A stretch of DNA of 64,000 bases from NCBI RefSeq assembly GCF_009900745.1, contig NZ_WXVU01000001.1, forward strand, positions 558,001 to 622,000, given 5' to 3'. The notes beneath the pieces were generated by a model, which saw only the letters and a list, made by a program, of their open reading frames with translations, did not search any database and was not told where the DNA came from. The position numbers and the translations under genes are program-made. This DNA is from Chryseobacterium sp. c4a. Its GTDB lineage: Bacteria; Bacteroidota; Bacteroidia; Flavobacteriales; Weeksellaceae. Below, in pieces: positions 42,010 to 51,002 of this stretch (its first letter is position 1; each line of letters begins with the position of its first letter).

Positions 42010-44382
42010 TTAATTATTACCGCTGTTCGCTCTGTTGGAATCTTCAAACTTCACCTGTTTTGTAGCTCCTTTTACATTATTATTCCCGAATTTATAGGTA
42101 AGAGAAAGGTGAACATTTCTGATAATTCCCTTGTATTGGTAATCAATATTGTAATCCGGATAATATTCTATTCCTTTTTCACGGTTGGTATTCAGTACAT
42201 CATTCAAGTACAAATTAACCAGAAGCTTTTTATCCATGAATGCTAATTTCACTCCGGTGTACAATGATGCATTGGTATAGTAATAGGTATTTCCATCTCT
42301 GTTGGGAAGGCTTCCCCATAATCCCAGTAAGAATGTTACTGTTTTATCTTTATTGAGGAAGAAATTATTGTCTATGTTTACATTGGCACTGTATCCTGGA
42401 GGAACAGGCAGAATGGAAGGATCATAAGATTTTGCTTTGGTATAATATCCATTCACAAAAATGTTGGATTCCAGCCATTTCAATTTGTTGTAATTATAAC
42501 TGATGTTGATTCCGGTTTGATTTTCATTATAGAAATTCTTAGCAATGGTATATCTGTAATTTTCATCAATCATCTGAATTCTGTCCCAGCTATCTTTATT
42601 ATAGCTGTGATAAAGTGTAATGTTGAGGTTGTTATTCAAAACATATCCGAATTCAAAGTTATCAGAGAATGATGGCAATAGATAAGGATTCCCAGTGGTA
42701 TACTCAAAATTGGAAGTGAAATATTTAAACGGATTCAGGTTTCCAAAATAAGGACGTGAAATTCTTCGGGAATAACTCAATGAAAATGAATTGTTTTCAT
42801 TAGGCTTATAGCTTAAATAAGCTGTAGGGAATAGTTTACCATATTTGATCTTTGTAGAAATATTATCATTCATAGAAATACCTTCCAGAGTGGTGTATTC
42901 ATAACGAAGACCTGCTTTTGCATCCCATTTATCGTTGATTTTAAAGTTGGTCGAAAAATAGGCAGCATAATTTTCTTCATTATAAAGGAATGTATTGGTT
43001 TTACCTGCATTAAGCTGATTTTGTCCGTTGATAATATCGAAGAAATTAAATTCAGAATCATTTTTGATCTTCGTATATTTTAATCCTGATTCTGTTTTTA
43101 TTTTACCAAATGTTTTTTCCAGATCAGCCTGTCCTGAGTAAATTCTGTATTTGCTGATAGGATTAGCCATTGTGTAGATCTCTTGAGGAGTATAAGTATT
43201 GGAGAAATTTCTAGCATTGGAATTATTGAGCATTATATTAGCTGTTACATTCAGTTTGCCTCCTGCACTGTCAATTTTAGCTTCATAAAATGCAGTAGCA
43301 TTGTGAACACTCCTGCTGTTTCTGTTATTGAAATCAGAAGAAATATCAATAACTTCTTTTCCATTGAAACGTGTCGATTCACTTACTCCTATTTCTTTTG
43401 GATTGCTGTGTGAATAATTATAGTTGATGCCGAAAAGATTTTTATCATTAATCTTATATTCTGCCTTTATATTTCCGCTTTTATATTTATAATTATTAAG
43501 GTTGTCACCATCTTTGTTCCAGTAATGATTATTTGAAATACCGGACATATTATTGTATGTATTATACTGCCAGTAATTATCTCCGGCAGATAAATTTGTA
43601 CTTAGAGAAAGCTTTTCTCCCTGATAATTAAAAGTAGCTCCCCCTCTTGATGAAACGGTAGGTTTTCCCCAAAAATAATTTCCCGAAGTCTGAATAGATC
43701 CGTTCCAGCCTAGATTGGCATTTTTTTTAAGAATAATATTAATCAATCCACTTTTTCCTTCCGCATCGTATTTTGCAGGGGGAGTGGTAATGACTTCAAT
43801 TTTAAGAATATCATCGGAGCGGATTGTCTTCAGGTAATTGATAAGTTCCTGTCCGTTTAGATTGAGCAGCCTGTCATTGATCATTACGGCTACATTACTT
43901 TTCCCTGCAATACTTATTGCTTCATCACTGGTTTTTACCATTGGTGTTTTGGCTAGAGCTTCTATAGCATCAATACCTTGTGATGCTACAGAATTCTCTA
44001 CATTGAAGACCAGGCGGTCTACTTTTCTCTCGAATAATTTTTTCTTTGCAGTAATGGTTACTCCTTCTACTTTCTGTAGCATCGGTTCATCCTTGATCTG
44101 AATGTCCTTTCTGATGTTCCCTTTTACTGTAATTTTCTCATTGTTGGTTTTTACCCCGTCTTTTATGATCTCAAGTACATAATCTCCATTCTCCTTTAAA
44201 GGAATTTTAAATATTCCTTTCTCATCTGTAATGGCGGAAAATTTAGTTTCATTTTTTGTGATGAGCACTTCTGTTTCTGCTACAGGTTTATTTTCTTTGT
44301 CTGTAATCGTTCCTTCCACACTTTGTGCCCATGCGAAAGAAGAAGAAACAAAACTTAAAAGAATAATAATTTTCCGGTTCAT
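42010..44382 (-). CDS. TonB-dependent receptor-like outer membrane beta-barrel protein
   Basis: This 790-residue protein has a signal peptide (ending SFAWAQ), an N-terminal carboxypeptidase-regulatory-like domain (VEGTITDKENKPVAETEVLITKN), a plug-like domain (IDAIEALAKTPMV, then VMINDRLLNLNG and KIEVITTPPAKYDAEGKSGLINIILK) and a large beta-barrel with alternating Tyr/Asn-rich strands. It belongs to the outer-membrane beta-barrel group that often lacks a TonB box. It probably transports a large ligand or links to surface export. The upstream TTG start is not used. Regulation is not visible. Confidence 0.85.
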   Translation of the reverse strand: MNRKIIILLSFVSSSFAWAQSVEGTITDKENKPVAETEVLITKNETKFSAITDEKGIFKIPLKENGDYVLEIIKDGVKTNNEKITVKGNIRKDIQIKDEPMLQKVEGVTITAKKKLFERKVDRLVFNVENSVASQGIDAIEALAKTPMVKTSDEAISIAGKSNVAVMINDRLLNLNGQELINYLKTIRSDDILKIEVITTPPAKYDAEGKSGLINIILKKNANLGWNGSIQTSGNYFWGKPTVSSRGGATFNYQGEKLSLSTNLSAGDNYWQYNTYNNMSGISNNHYWNKDGDNLNNYKYKSGNIKAEYKINDKNLFGINYNYSHSNPKEIGVSESTRFNGKEVIDISSDFNNRNSRSVHNATAFYEAKIDSAGGKLNVTANIMLNNSNARNFSNTYTPQEIYTMANPISKYRIYSGQADLEKTFGKIKTESGLKYTKIKNDSEFNFFDIINGQNQLNAGKTNTFLYNEENYAAYFSTNFKINDKWDAKAGLRYEYTTLEGISMNDNISTKIKYGKLFPTAYLSYKPNENNSFSLSYSRRISRPYFGNLNPFKYFTSNFEYTTGNPYLLPSFSDNFEFGYVLNNNLNITLYHSYNKDSWDRIQMIDENYRYTIAKNFYNENQTGINISYNYNKLKWLESNIFVNGYYTKAKSYDPSILPVPPGYSANVNIDNNFFLNKDKTVTFLLGLWGSLPNRDGNTYYYTNASLYTGVKLAFMDKKLLVNLYLNDVLNTNREKGIEYYPDYNIDYQYKGIIRNVHLSLTYKFGNNNVKGATKQVKFEDSNRANSGNN

Positions 44383-44480
44383 AGTTAGCTTTTTTATACA
44401 AGACAATTATTTTGGAGAAAATATTACATCCATTTGTGAAAAATCTTTTATTTGAAAAAATACCTGAGTATTCTTTTGGC

Positions 44481-44488
44481 TATTTTTG
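44481..44488 (+). promoter_or_regulatory. -7 element of the Crp-family gene
   Basis: TATTTTTG gives a start point downstream of the in-frame TTG at 44452, which supports the ATG at 44512. Confidence 0.5.
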
Positions 44489-44511
44489 TATTGTCTATAA
44501 ATTTTACATCC

Positions 44512-45087
44512 ATGCACGCCAAGCTTTTACAATACATGAGTTCCATTCATGAATTTTCCCAAAAGGAGATTGAAATGATTCAACAGTATTTTGAGCCTAT
44601 CTCTTTTTCAAAAAATACAGTAATAGAAGAAGCTGGGAAGGTTCCCAATTATCTTTATTATATTGTTTCAGGATATCTTAGATTGTTTTATTTGGATGAA
44701 AATGGAAATGAAGTGACGACTCATATCAACTGTCCACCTGGTTTTTTTACCTCCTATTCTCATTTTATCAGTGAAACAGTCTCGGATCACAATGTAGAGT
44801 GTATTACAGCGTGCGAACTTCTAAGAATTACAAAACAAGATCTCGATCACCTCATCAATGAGAGCCAGGCAATGAAAGACTTTAGTATTTCGGTATTTCA
44901 ACACTCAATAACTTATAATGAAAACCGTTCCAGAGAGTTGTCTGCACTCAATGCAGAACAACGGTATCTTAAACTTTTAAAAGATTATCCTGAAATTATT
45001 CAGCATGTTCCTATCCGGTATATTGCATCATTTTTGGGAATGAAACCGGAAAGCCTGAGCAGAATCAGACGAAAAATAATTAACTAA
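44512..45087 (+). CDS. Crp/Fnr family transcriptional regulator
   Basis: This 191-residue protein has an N-terminal cyclic-nucleotide-binding-like jelly roll (EAGKVPNYLYYIVSGYLRLFYLDENGNEVTTHINCPPGFF) and a C-terminal helix-turn-helix (RYIASFLGMKPESLSRIRRKI). The effector pocket lacks the classic R-x-S-S motif, so cAMP is unlikely. It is divergent from the TonB-receptor-like gene and lies just upstream of a reductase gene, which it may control. Confidence 0.88.
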   Translation: MHAKLLQYMSSIHEFSQKEIEMIQQYFEPISFSKNTVIEEAGKVPNYLYYIVSGYLRLFYLDENGNEVTTHINCPPGFFTSYSHFISETVSDHNVECITACELLRITKQDLDHLINESQAMKDFSISVFQHSITYNENRSRELSALNAEQRYLKLLKDYPEIIQHVPIRYIASFLGMKPESLSRIRRKIIN

Positions 45088-45137
45088 CAAAAGTCAAGTG
45101 GTTCCTGAAATAAGTGGCTGAACTTTGCTGCATTAAA

Positions 45138-46160
45138 ATGAATGTAATGACAAAGAATAATCTAAGCCTTGTTTCAGGTGCTAATGGACATTTGGGAAAT
45201 AATTTAGTCAGATTTTTATTAAAACAAGGTATTCCGGTGCGGGCAACAGTTCGTAATATCCACAATACAAAACCGTTTGAAGGCTTGAATTGTGAATTGA
45301 TACAAGCCGATATTACGGATAAAGCATCTTTTGTAAAAGCACTTCAGGGAGTAGAAACGTTTTATGCGGTAGGCGCTTCTTTTAAACTATGGGCTAAAGA
45401 TCCAAAGAAAGAAATTTATGATGTCAATATCAAAGGAACCAGAAATACCATTGAAGCAGCTGCTGAAGCTGGTGTGAAAAGAATAGTTTACGTAAGTTCT
45501 ATCGCAGCTCTTGATTATACACAATTGCCTACAAAGGAAAGCAACGGCTACAATCCGGATCGCAGAGACATGTATTATAATTCCAAAAATGATGGTGAAA
45601 AACTGGCTTTTGAATTGGCAGCAAAACTTGGAGTAGAGCTTGTTTCTATTATGCCGTCAGCTATGATTGGGAGTGAAGCCTTTTTACCTTTAAATGTTTC
45701 CTATGGAGTCTTGAAGCTTATTCTGAATAAACAGATTCCCGTGGATACCAAAATTACTTTGAATTGGGTGGATGTGAAAGATGTAGCGGAAGGATGTTAT
45801 CTGGCTGCCCAAAAAGGCCGTCCCGGAGAACGCTATATTCTTGCCAATGAAAAATGTATGACCATTACAGATACAACAATTCTGGCCAATAAGTTATATC
45901 CGGATTTGAAATTGAAAGTTCCAAGCTCTGTTCCCAAAGGAATTCTTTTTACCATTGCAGCAATGATGGAATTCTCTGCAAAACTGAGCAGAAAAGCTCC
46001 GGTATTAACGAGAAAAGATATTTCAATGTTTTCAGGATTGCAACAGGATTTTGATATTTCCAAAGCCAGAAATGAGCTTGGTTTTAATCCTAAAAGCCCT
46101 GAAAAATCTGTACAGGAAGCTTTTGACTATCTGATACAGCATCCTGAATTGTTGAAATAA
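45138..46160 (+). CDS. NAD(P)-dependent epimerase/dehydratase (SDR)
   Basis: This 340-residue extended SDR has the Rossmann motif SGANGHLGNNLVRFLL, the YYNSK catalytic-type motif and VSSIAALDYTQ. Length and the pattern of VDVKDVAEGCYLAAQKGRPGERYIL match the dihydroflavonol-4-reductase-like group. It probably reduces or isomerises a carbonyl compound in the cytoplasm. It starts about 50 bases after the Crp-family gene, so it may be its target. The start could also be the ATG at 45147. Confidence 0.85.
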   Translation: MNVMTKNNLSLVSGANGHLGNNLVRFLLKQGIPVRATVRNIHNTKPFEGLNCELIQADITDKASFVKALQGVETFYAVGASFKLWAKDPKKEIYDVNIKGTRNTIEAAAEAGVKRIVYVSSIAALDYTQLPTKESNGYNPDRRDMYYNSKNDGEKLAFELAAKLGVELVSIMPSAMIGSEAFLPLNVSYGVLKLILNKQIPVDTKITLNWVDVKDVAEGCYLAAQKGRPGERYILANEKCMTITDTTILANKLYPDLKLKVPSSVPKGILFTIAAMMEFSAKLSRKAPVLTRKDISMFSGLQQDFDISKARNELGFNPKSPEKSVQEAFDYLIQHPELLK

Positions 46161-46168
46161 GTTTAAAA

Positions 46169-46783
46169 CTATAGTTGAATGATAGAGCCCTTATAAAATT
46201 TAGTAAGGTCATACAGATCGGTAAAGTATTTTTGGAGATCTGTATTGCTTTTATCATCGAGGGGTTTTATTCCGGAATGATTTTCTGCCAATGCATATAA
46301 AGATGGGTAATCAGGTTTCAGATAATCAGAAAGAATATTTTCTTTGTTCTGTTCTCTGCCGATTATTTCAGTGAGGAATATTCCGTAGATCAAAAATTGG
46401 GTGAAATTCTGGGCATTTATAATATAATTCAAATTTTCTTTGGACAGTTGCTCATAATTGGTAAGAACCTGCAGGTAGTTTTGTGTATGTAAAGGTGATT
46501 GTATTTCGTAAAAAAGATCAATACCATTAATGAATAGTTGTGTTTTTATTTCTTCATGATCAGAAGGGTAGCTTTTACTAAACCATAAAAATATATTGAG
46601 AAGCTCTTGCTGAGTAAGTTCTTCCACTGAGTCCTTTACTTTATCTTTTATGATCTCAAGGCTGGCTTTTCCGTCAGGCTGAAGGAAGCTCAGAAAATTC
46701 TCTTCTTCACGGCAAAGCTTATTGTACAAATTGATTTTGGCAATATTTGGGTTGGTTTTGATGAAATAAAGTTCTTCTGTCAT
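46169..46783 (-). CDS. Unknown protein, distant relative of the 37173-37949 product
   Basis: This 204-residue protein has no signal peptide, no transmembrane helix and no recognised domain. The segment LTQQELLNIFLWFSKSYP and NGIDLFYEIQSPLHTQNYLQV resembles the product of 37173-37949. It is alpha-helical in character. It is convergent with the SDR gene. Function unknown. Confidence 0.5.
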   Translation of the reverse strand: MTEELYFIKTNPNIAKINLYNKLCREEENFLSFLQPDGKASLEIIKDKVKDSVEELTQQELLNIFLWFSKSYPSDHEEIKTQLFINGIDLFYEIQSPLHTQNYLQVLTNYEQLSKENLNYIINAQNFTQFLIYGIFLTEIIGREQNKENILSDYLKPDYPSLYALAENHSGIKPLDDKSNTDLQKYFTDLYDLTKFYKGSIIQL

Positions 46784-47138
46784 AACGAATCACCAAATAT
46801 TTTTATAAAAATGGTAATTAAAGATACAAAATATGCTGAAACATAGATTGAAAAATGTTATGCGATGAATGGAATCCGTTTTTAATATGGAAGCGGGAAG
46901 ATGGTGGCTAGAGGTTTTGGATCCTATAGAAACAAAGAATTTTCTGATATCAAATAGCGTTTTAAAAATTATTTTAAATCGAAAATAAGCACGTCGCAGA
47001 TAATCGCGCTTACGTGGTTCATACTTAATACCGAAATAATCAATTATTTTATTAGTAAAACTCAATGTTTCAATAACGGAAAATTTTGCTTGTATGTACT
47101 TCATAACTTCCATCCTCCATCTTCCTTTCCTAATACTT
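46784..47138. other. Gap of about 355 bases
   Basis: The region contains the palindrome-like GGAAGCGGGAAGATGG (about 46889) and CTTCCATCCTCCATCTTCC (about 47104-47122) low-complexity stretches at its two sides. An open minus-strand frame exists, but it runs into the VOC gene in another frame and its codon use looks non-coding. No gene was supported. Confidence 0.5.
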
Positions 47139-47516
47139 TCAAATCGTTTCATGCAAAGCAATCCTGTTTCCTTCGGAATCTTCAAATTCAGCCACTGCAA
47201 AACCATATTTTTCATCCGTTCTTTTGGGATAAAGAATTTTTCCTGCATGCTGAAGAACCTTCTCCAATGTCGCATCAATACTTTCTGTTTTAAAATAAAT
47301 AATAACCCCGTTTTGAGTAGGCTTATACACATCGCCTTTAGCTAAAGCTCCGGTAATTCCACTGTTTTTTTCCTCAAAAGGGAAGAGAGCCATTTCATAC
47401 TGATCGATAATTTCCTTTTCAAAACTGAAATTGAATACAGCTGAATAAAATTTTTCTGCACGTTTAAGATCATTAACAGGGATTTCAAAATAAACAACAG
47501 GATTGGATGAATTCAT
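47139..47516 (-). CDS. VOC family protein (glyoxalase-like)
   Basis: This 125-residue protein matches the vicinal oxygen chelate fold: VVYFEIPVNDLKRAEKFYSAVFNFSF at the start, NGVIIYFKTESIDATLEKVLQHAG in the middle and GFAVAEFEDSEGNRIALHE at the end. It is a single-module metal-dependent or binding protein. The substrate is unknown. It follows the 47523-48191 gene by 6 bases. Confidence 0.85.
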   Translation of the reverse strand: MNSSNPVVYFEIPVNDLKRAEKFYSAVFNFSFEKEIIDQYEMALFPFEEKNSGITGALAKGDVYKPTQNGVIIYFKTESIDATLEKVLQHAGKILYPKRTDEKYGFAVAEFEDSEGNRIALHETI

Positions 47517-47522
47517 GAAAAT

Positions 47523-48191
47523 TTATTTTTTAAATGATGGAAGTTCTTTTATTTCTGGCTTAAACTGTATTTCTGCAGCTATTGATTGGAGAAGAGATCT
47601 GGCAACGGAAAGCGGATGTTCCGGGAATTCATGATCGTATTTCTCCAATTCGGATTTATTCATCAGTGTTCCTTGCTTAAAATCGGGATCATAAGGATCT
47701 TCAAACCAATTAGCTATCGTCTCTTCTTCAATGGTTACTTCTCCGGTTTCAATCAGGTTGTTGAGAATAACGGCATCTCTCATTCCTGTAATGCCAATTT
47801 CGTTAGCCTGAATTTTCACAACATAGCTACAGTTTTCAAAAGGAATGGTGATAGAGGCAATATAGATCATCCCGGTTTCCTGCTGCGGAACTTTGATAAT
47901 GGTTTTTACGCAAGGAATATCGTGGATTTGGACAATATCCGTTTCAATAGTACCACCATTGGAGGTTGCAGCAATATTTCTGTAAAATTTCTTCAGATAG
48001 GCAAGATCTTTAGCTGTAGGAAGATCAGGTTCTTTGTCAAAATAATGTAAAACAATCAGTGCAGACTGTTGTGGATTTACCCATCTGATAGCATGATGAT
48101 CCTCAGATACCTTCTCCCATCCCTGATCGGGAATGATTACAGAATGGAGATTAACTTTTATTTTTTTCTTCTTGCTGAAAAATTTGAACAT
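47523..48191 (-). CDS. Unknown protein
   Basis: This 222-residue protein begins with a Lys-rich segment (FFSKKKKIKVNLHSVIIPDQGW). It then shows mixed alpha/beta segments (HHAIRWVNPQQSALIVLHYF, KTIIKVPQQETGMIYIASITIPFENCSYVVKIQANE). It has no signal peptide. It lies 6 bases upstream of the VOC gene on the minus strand, so the two are co-transcribed. No family recognised. Confidence 0.5.
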   Translation of the reverse strand: MFKFFSKKKKIKVNLHSVIIPDQGWEKVSEDHHAIRWVNPQQSALIVLHYFDKEPDLPTAKDLAYLKKFYRNIAATSNGGTIETDIVQIHDIPCVKTIIKVPQQETGMIYIASITIPFENCSYVVKIQANEIGITGMRDAVILNNLIETGEVTIEEETIANWFEDPYDPDFKQGTLMNKSELEKYDHEFPEHPLSVARSLLQSIAAEIQFKPEIKELPSFKK

Positions 48192-48296
48192 GGCTGATCT
48201 TTTAGCTTAAAGATCGTATTATTTTGACAATTAAAAGAATTTCAGGAAAAGAAATTTGAAGATATTTTAATGAGCAGATAGACATTCTCAATCAAT

Positions 48297-48334
48297 AAAA
48301 ATAGATAGACTTCTCTATTTTTTATGTAGCTTTG
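48297..48334 (+). promoter_or_regulatory. TetR promoter with candidate operator
   Basis: AAAAATAGA (48297-48305) and its inverse TCTATTTTT (48314-48322) flank 8 bases, just upstream of TAGCTTTG (48327-48334). The half-site TAGATA recurs before the MFS gene. Confidence 0.6.
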
Positions 48335-48348
48335 TTAAAATTTTCAGG

Positions 48349-48912
48349 ATGAAAAAAGAAAAAGTACGCGATAGGATCATTAGAGTAGCTTCTGAATTAT
48401 TTTATAAACAAGGATACAATTCTACAGGAATCAATCAGATTATTGCTGAGGCAGATATTGCGATTGGATCGTTGTATAATCATTTTGCATCCAAAAATGA
48501 CCTTCTTCAAGCCTATCTGATTAAAGAAGAACAAGATTGGTTTCAAGGGTTTGAAAAAAGTATTGCCTCTATTTCTCATCCGAAAGAAAAGATATCAGCC
48601 ATCATCGATTATCGTAAAAAATTACAGAAATCATCAAAGTTTGCAGGTTGCCCTTTCATCAAAATTGTTTCGGAAACCGGAGATGGAAATACAGCTGTAT
48701 CTGCTTTTGCAAAAAATCATAAAGAAAAACAAAAGGTGATGATCAGCAATATTGTAAAAGAATATGATAATGAACATCAGCTATCGGACTCTGAAGCAAC
48801 TACCGAAAATATATTTTTACTAATAGAAGGAGCCGTGATAACATCTACCATTACTAAAAATAATGACTCTTTTGATCAGGTTAAAAAAATGATTCAGGGT
48901 TTATTACCCTAA
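48349..48912 (+). CDS. TetR/AcrR family transcriptional regulator
   Basis: This 187-residue protein has the TetR helix-turn-helix (RDRIIRVASELFYKQGYNSTGINQIIAEADIAIGSLYNHFASKNDLL) and a C-terminal domain typical of AcrR-like repressors (KFAGCPFIKIVSETG). It precedes an MFS efflux gene by 39 bases on the same strand. A TAGATA-containing palindrome occurs upstream of each gene. Repression of the pump and of itself is the likely role; the inducer is unknown. Confidence 0.9.
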   Translation: MKKEKVRDRIIRVASELFYKQGYNSTGINQIIAEADIAIGSLYNHFASKNDLLQAYLIKEEQDWFQGFEKSIASISHPKEKISAIIDYRKKLQKSSKFAGCPFIKIVSETGDGNTAVSAFAKNHKEKQKVMISNIVKEYDNEHQLSDSEATTENIFLLIEGAVITSTITKNNDSFDQVKKMIQGLLP

Positions 48913-48931
48913 TTTTTTTATGAATTTAAAA

Positions 48932-48945
48932 ATAGATATATCTAT
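48932..48945 (+). promoter_or_regulatory. Candidate TetR operator before the MFS gene
   Basis: ATAGATATATCTAT is a perfect 14-bp palindrome ending 6 bases before the MFS start. It shares the TAGATA half-site with the TetR gene's own promoter. Confidence 0.6.
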
Positions 48946-48951
48946 ATAATT

Positions 48952-50352
48952 ATGAAATGTAACTATTTGAAATTGTTTGTTATACTTTTTGGTCAGTTAT
49001 TAACGATCATGGATATTTTCATTATTAATGTCTCCATACCCTCTATACAGCGTGATATTCAGGCTTCTAATGGTGAAATGCAGTTGATGATTGCAGCTTA
49101 TCTCATCGGATTTGCTTCTTTTCTGATTACTGGAGGCCGAATGGGAGATGTATATGGGAGAAAAAAGATTTTTATTCTTGGGTTGATTTTCTTTATGGTA
49201 AGTTCAATAGCTTGTGGAATTTCACAAGGAGCGATACAACTCATGATTTCAAGGCTGGTACAGGGAATAAGTGCGGCATTGATGGCTCCTCAGGTGCTTT
49301 CGATGATTCAGATTTTATTTACTAAGCATCAACAGCGTACCAAAGCAATGGGTTGGTACGGAATTACTATTGGAATCGGAACCATTGCAGGGCAGTTTCT
49401 GGGCGGATACTTTTCATCATTGACAGCTTTTGAAGAGCCATGGCGGCTTATTTTTCTGATCAATATTCCAATAGGTCTGATCGCCATTATTTTTAGTCTT
49501 TGGATACTGGTAGAATCTAAAGTGAATACTAAAGAATCCTTTGATGTGGGAGGTGTTGTTCTATTATCCATGGGACTTTTCAGTATAACATATGCACTTA
49601 CCGCTTCTGAGAAAGACGGTTTTTCAATTCAGAGTATAGTATTGATTGTCATTTCTATCTGTATTTTGATCTACTTTATAAAAAATCAACAGCTTAAATT
49701 AAAAAACAAAAAATCATACCTTGTTGATTTTGAATTATTTCATTATAAAAATTTCAATCTGGGGATTATTGCCGTTTCTTTCTTTTTTATCATGCTGGAT
49801 TCTTATTTCTATATTCTGTCTTTATTCTTTCAGGATGGATTGAAGATGAGTCCGTTGAGTGCAGGTGAAATTATTGTGTTTCAAGGCTTTGGATTTATAC
49901 TGGCTTCTGCTTTTTCAGTAAAATTGATTCTGAAATATGGGAAAAAAGCCTTGTTGGCAGGACTTGGCTTTATTGTGCTGGTGCTGATTCTTCAGATTAT
50001 TTTCTTCAATAGCGATACTGAATTTTACCTGTTTTATGTATTGTTGTTTTTGCATGGAGCAGGAGTAGGCTCTGTAATTCCTTCACTAGCCAATATTGCT
50101 CTTTCGGGAATGCCTGAAAAGCTGATAGGAAATGCTTCCGGAGTTTATAATACCTTCCAGCAGATTGCTGCGATCATCGGAATTGTAGCTGTCGGAAGTG
50201 TGTTTTATTATTTTCTCGGAGATAAACCTTTGGTAGAGCATTATCATACCGCATTTACAATAGCTATCCTGATTAATATTATATGCCTGATTATCGTTTT
50301 GGCGGCTATTTTTAAAGTACCGGATCATGTTCTTCCTAAAAGCAGAAGATAA
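48952..50352 (+). CDS. MFS transporter, DHA2 (EmrB/QacA-like) family
   Basis: This 466-residue protein has about 14 membrane spans, the expected number for the DHA2 drug:proton antiporters. Motif GRMGDVYGRKKIFILG matches MFS motif A, and WGYGITIGIGTIAGQFLGGYF-type Gly-rich helix residues (WYGITIGIGTIAGQFLGG) match motif C. It exports drugs or other small molecules with protons across the inner membrane. The TetR gene just upstream is the probable regulator. Confidence 0.88.
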   Translation: MKCNYLKLFVILFGQLLTIMDIFIINVSIPSIQRDIQASNGEMQLMIAAYLIGFASFLITGGRMGDVYGRKKIFILGLIFFMVSSIACGISQGAIQLMISRLVQGISAALMAPQVLSMIQILFTKHQQRTKAMGWYGITIGIGTIAGQFLGGYFSSLTAFEEPWRLIFLINIPIGLIAIIFSLWILVESKVNTKESFDVGGVVLLSMGLFSITYALTASEKDGFSIQSIVLIVISICILIYFIKNQQLKLKNKKSYLVDFELFHYKNFNLGIIAVSFFFIMLDSYFYILSLFFQDGLKMSPLSAGEIIVFQGFGFILASAFSVKLILKYGKKALLAGLGFIVLVLILQIIFFNSDTEFYLFYVLLFLHGAGVGSVIPSLANIALSGMPEKLIGNASGVYNTFQQIAAIIGIVAVGSVFYYFLGDKPLVEHYHTAFTIAILINIICLIIVLAAIFKVPDHVLPKSRR

Positions 50353-50906
50353 TTATTGAATTGCCCATTCAACAAAACGGTTCATCACTTCTTCCCAATG
50401 AGGTTGATCATGATTAGGTTCTCCGTTTTCCACTTCAAAAAAATGATGATCGGTATTCAGGTATCTTTTATAGGTTAAATTATTCTTATAGGCTCTGATG
50501 AAATAAAGCGGAACAAGGTCGCAAAGGTCACTGGCAATATCATTGGATCCGTACGCCATATAAATCGGTTTATTGAAGGCTAGCCAGTCATCAAGCAAAG
50601 GAACGGAAAAGGATTTCCAAGACAATAATGAAGGTTTCTTTTTCAGTATTTCAGGATCATTGGCATCCTTGTAGAGTTGATATTGTTCTGCAATAACAAG
50701 TGTTTCAGGCATTGAAACAATCACCAAATGATAGTACTTTTTAATGTTTTTGATATCAAAATTGGCAATACCGTCGCCAATCATTCACATTCCTTTTTTG
50801 AATTTACATACGTAGATTCATTGTTGATAACCTTTCCGCTTTGAGAAAAAAATAAAGATGAGGAAAGAATGAATAAAGGTGATAAGTATCTAAGTAAAAA
50901 TTTCAC
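50353..50906 (-). pseudogene. Decayed alpha/beta hydrolase
   Basis: The 3' part (50353-50784) reads as the C-terminal third of a hydrolase, with the catalytic Asp in YGSNDIASDLC and the His in NTDHHFFE. The nucleophile Ser region is absent. Just upstream, a GTG-started piece (50781-50906, 41 codons) encodes a signal peptide (KFLLRYLSPLFILSSSLFFSQ) and stops in a TGA overlapping the next ATG (ATGA). The two parts look like the ends of one exported enzyme joined by an internal deletion. Another explanation is a naturally short protein. Confidence 0.6.
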
Positions 50907-51002
50907 AGAGAATAATTGATTTTAAAATTTCGTTTTATTAGAAACAAATTTCTTTTGAGAAAATAATAACAGGTTTAAATGTTTCATGGAGTATAGTTTT
51001 AG

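Noticed and set aside
46790..47332. Minus-strand open frame of 180 codons
   Set aside because: It overlaps the VOC gene in another frame, and its residues (many Phe, Arg, Lys and Ile in no pattern) look non-coding.
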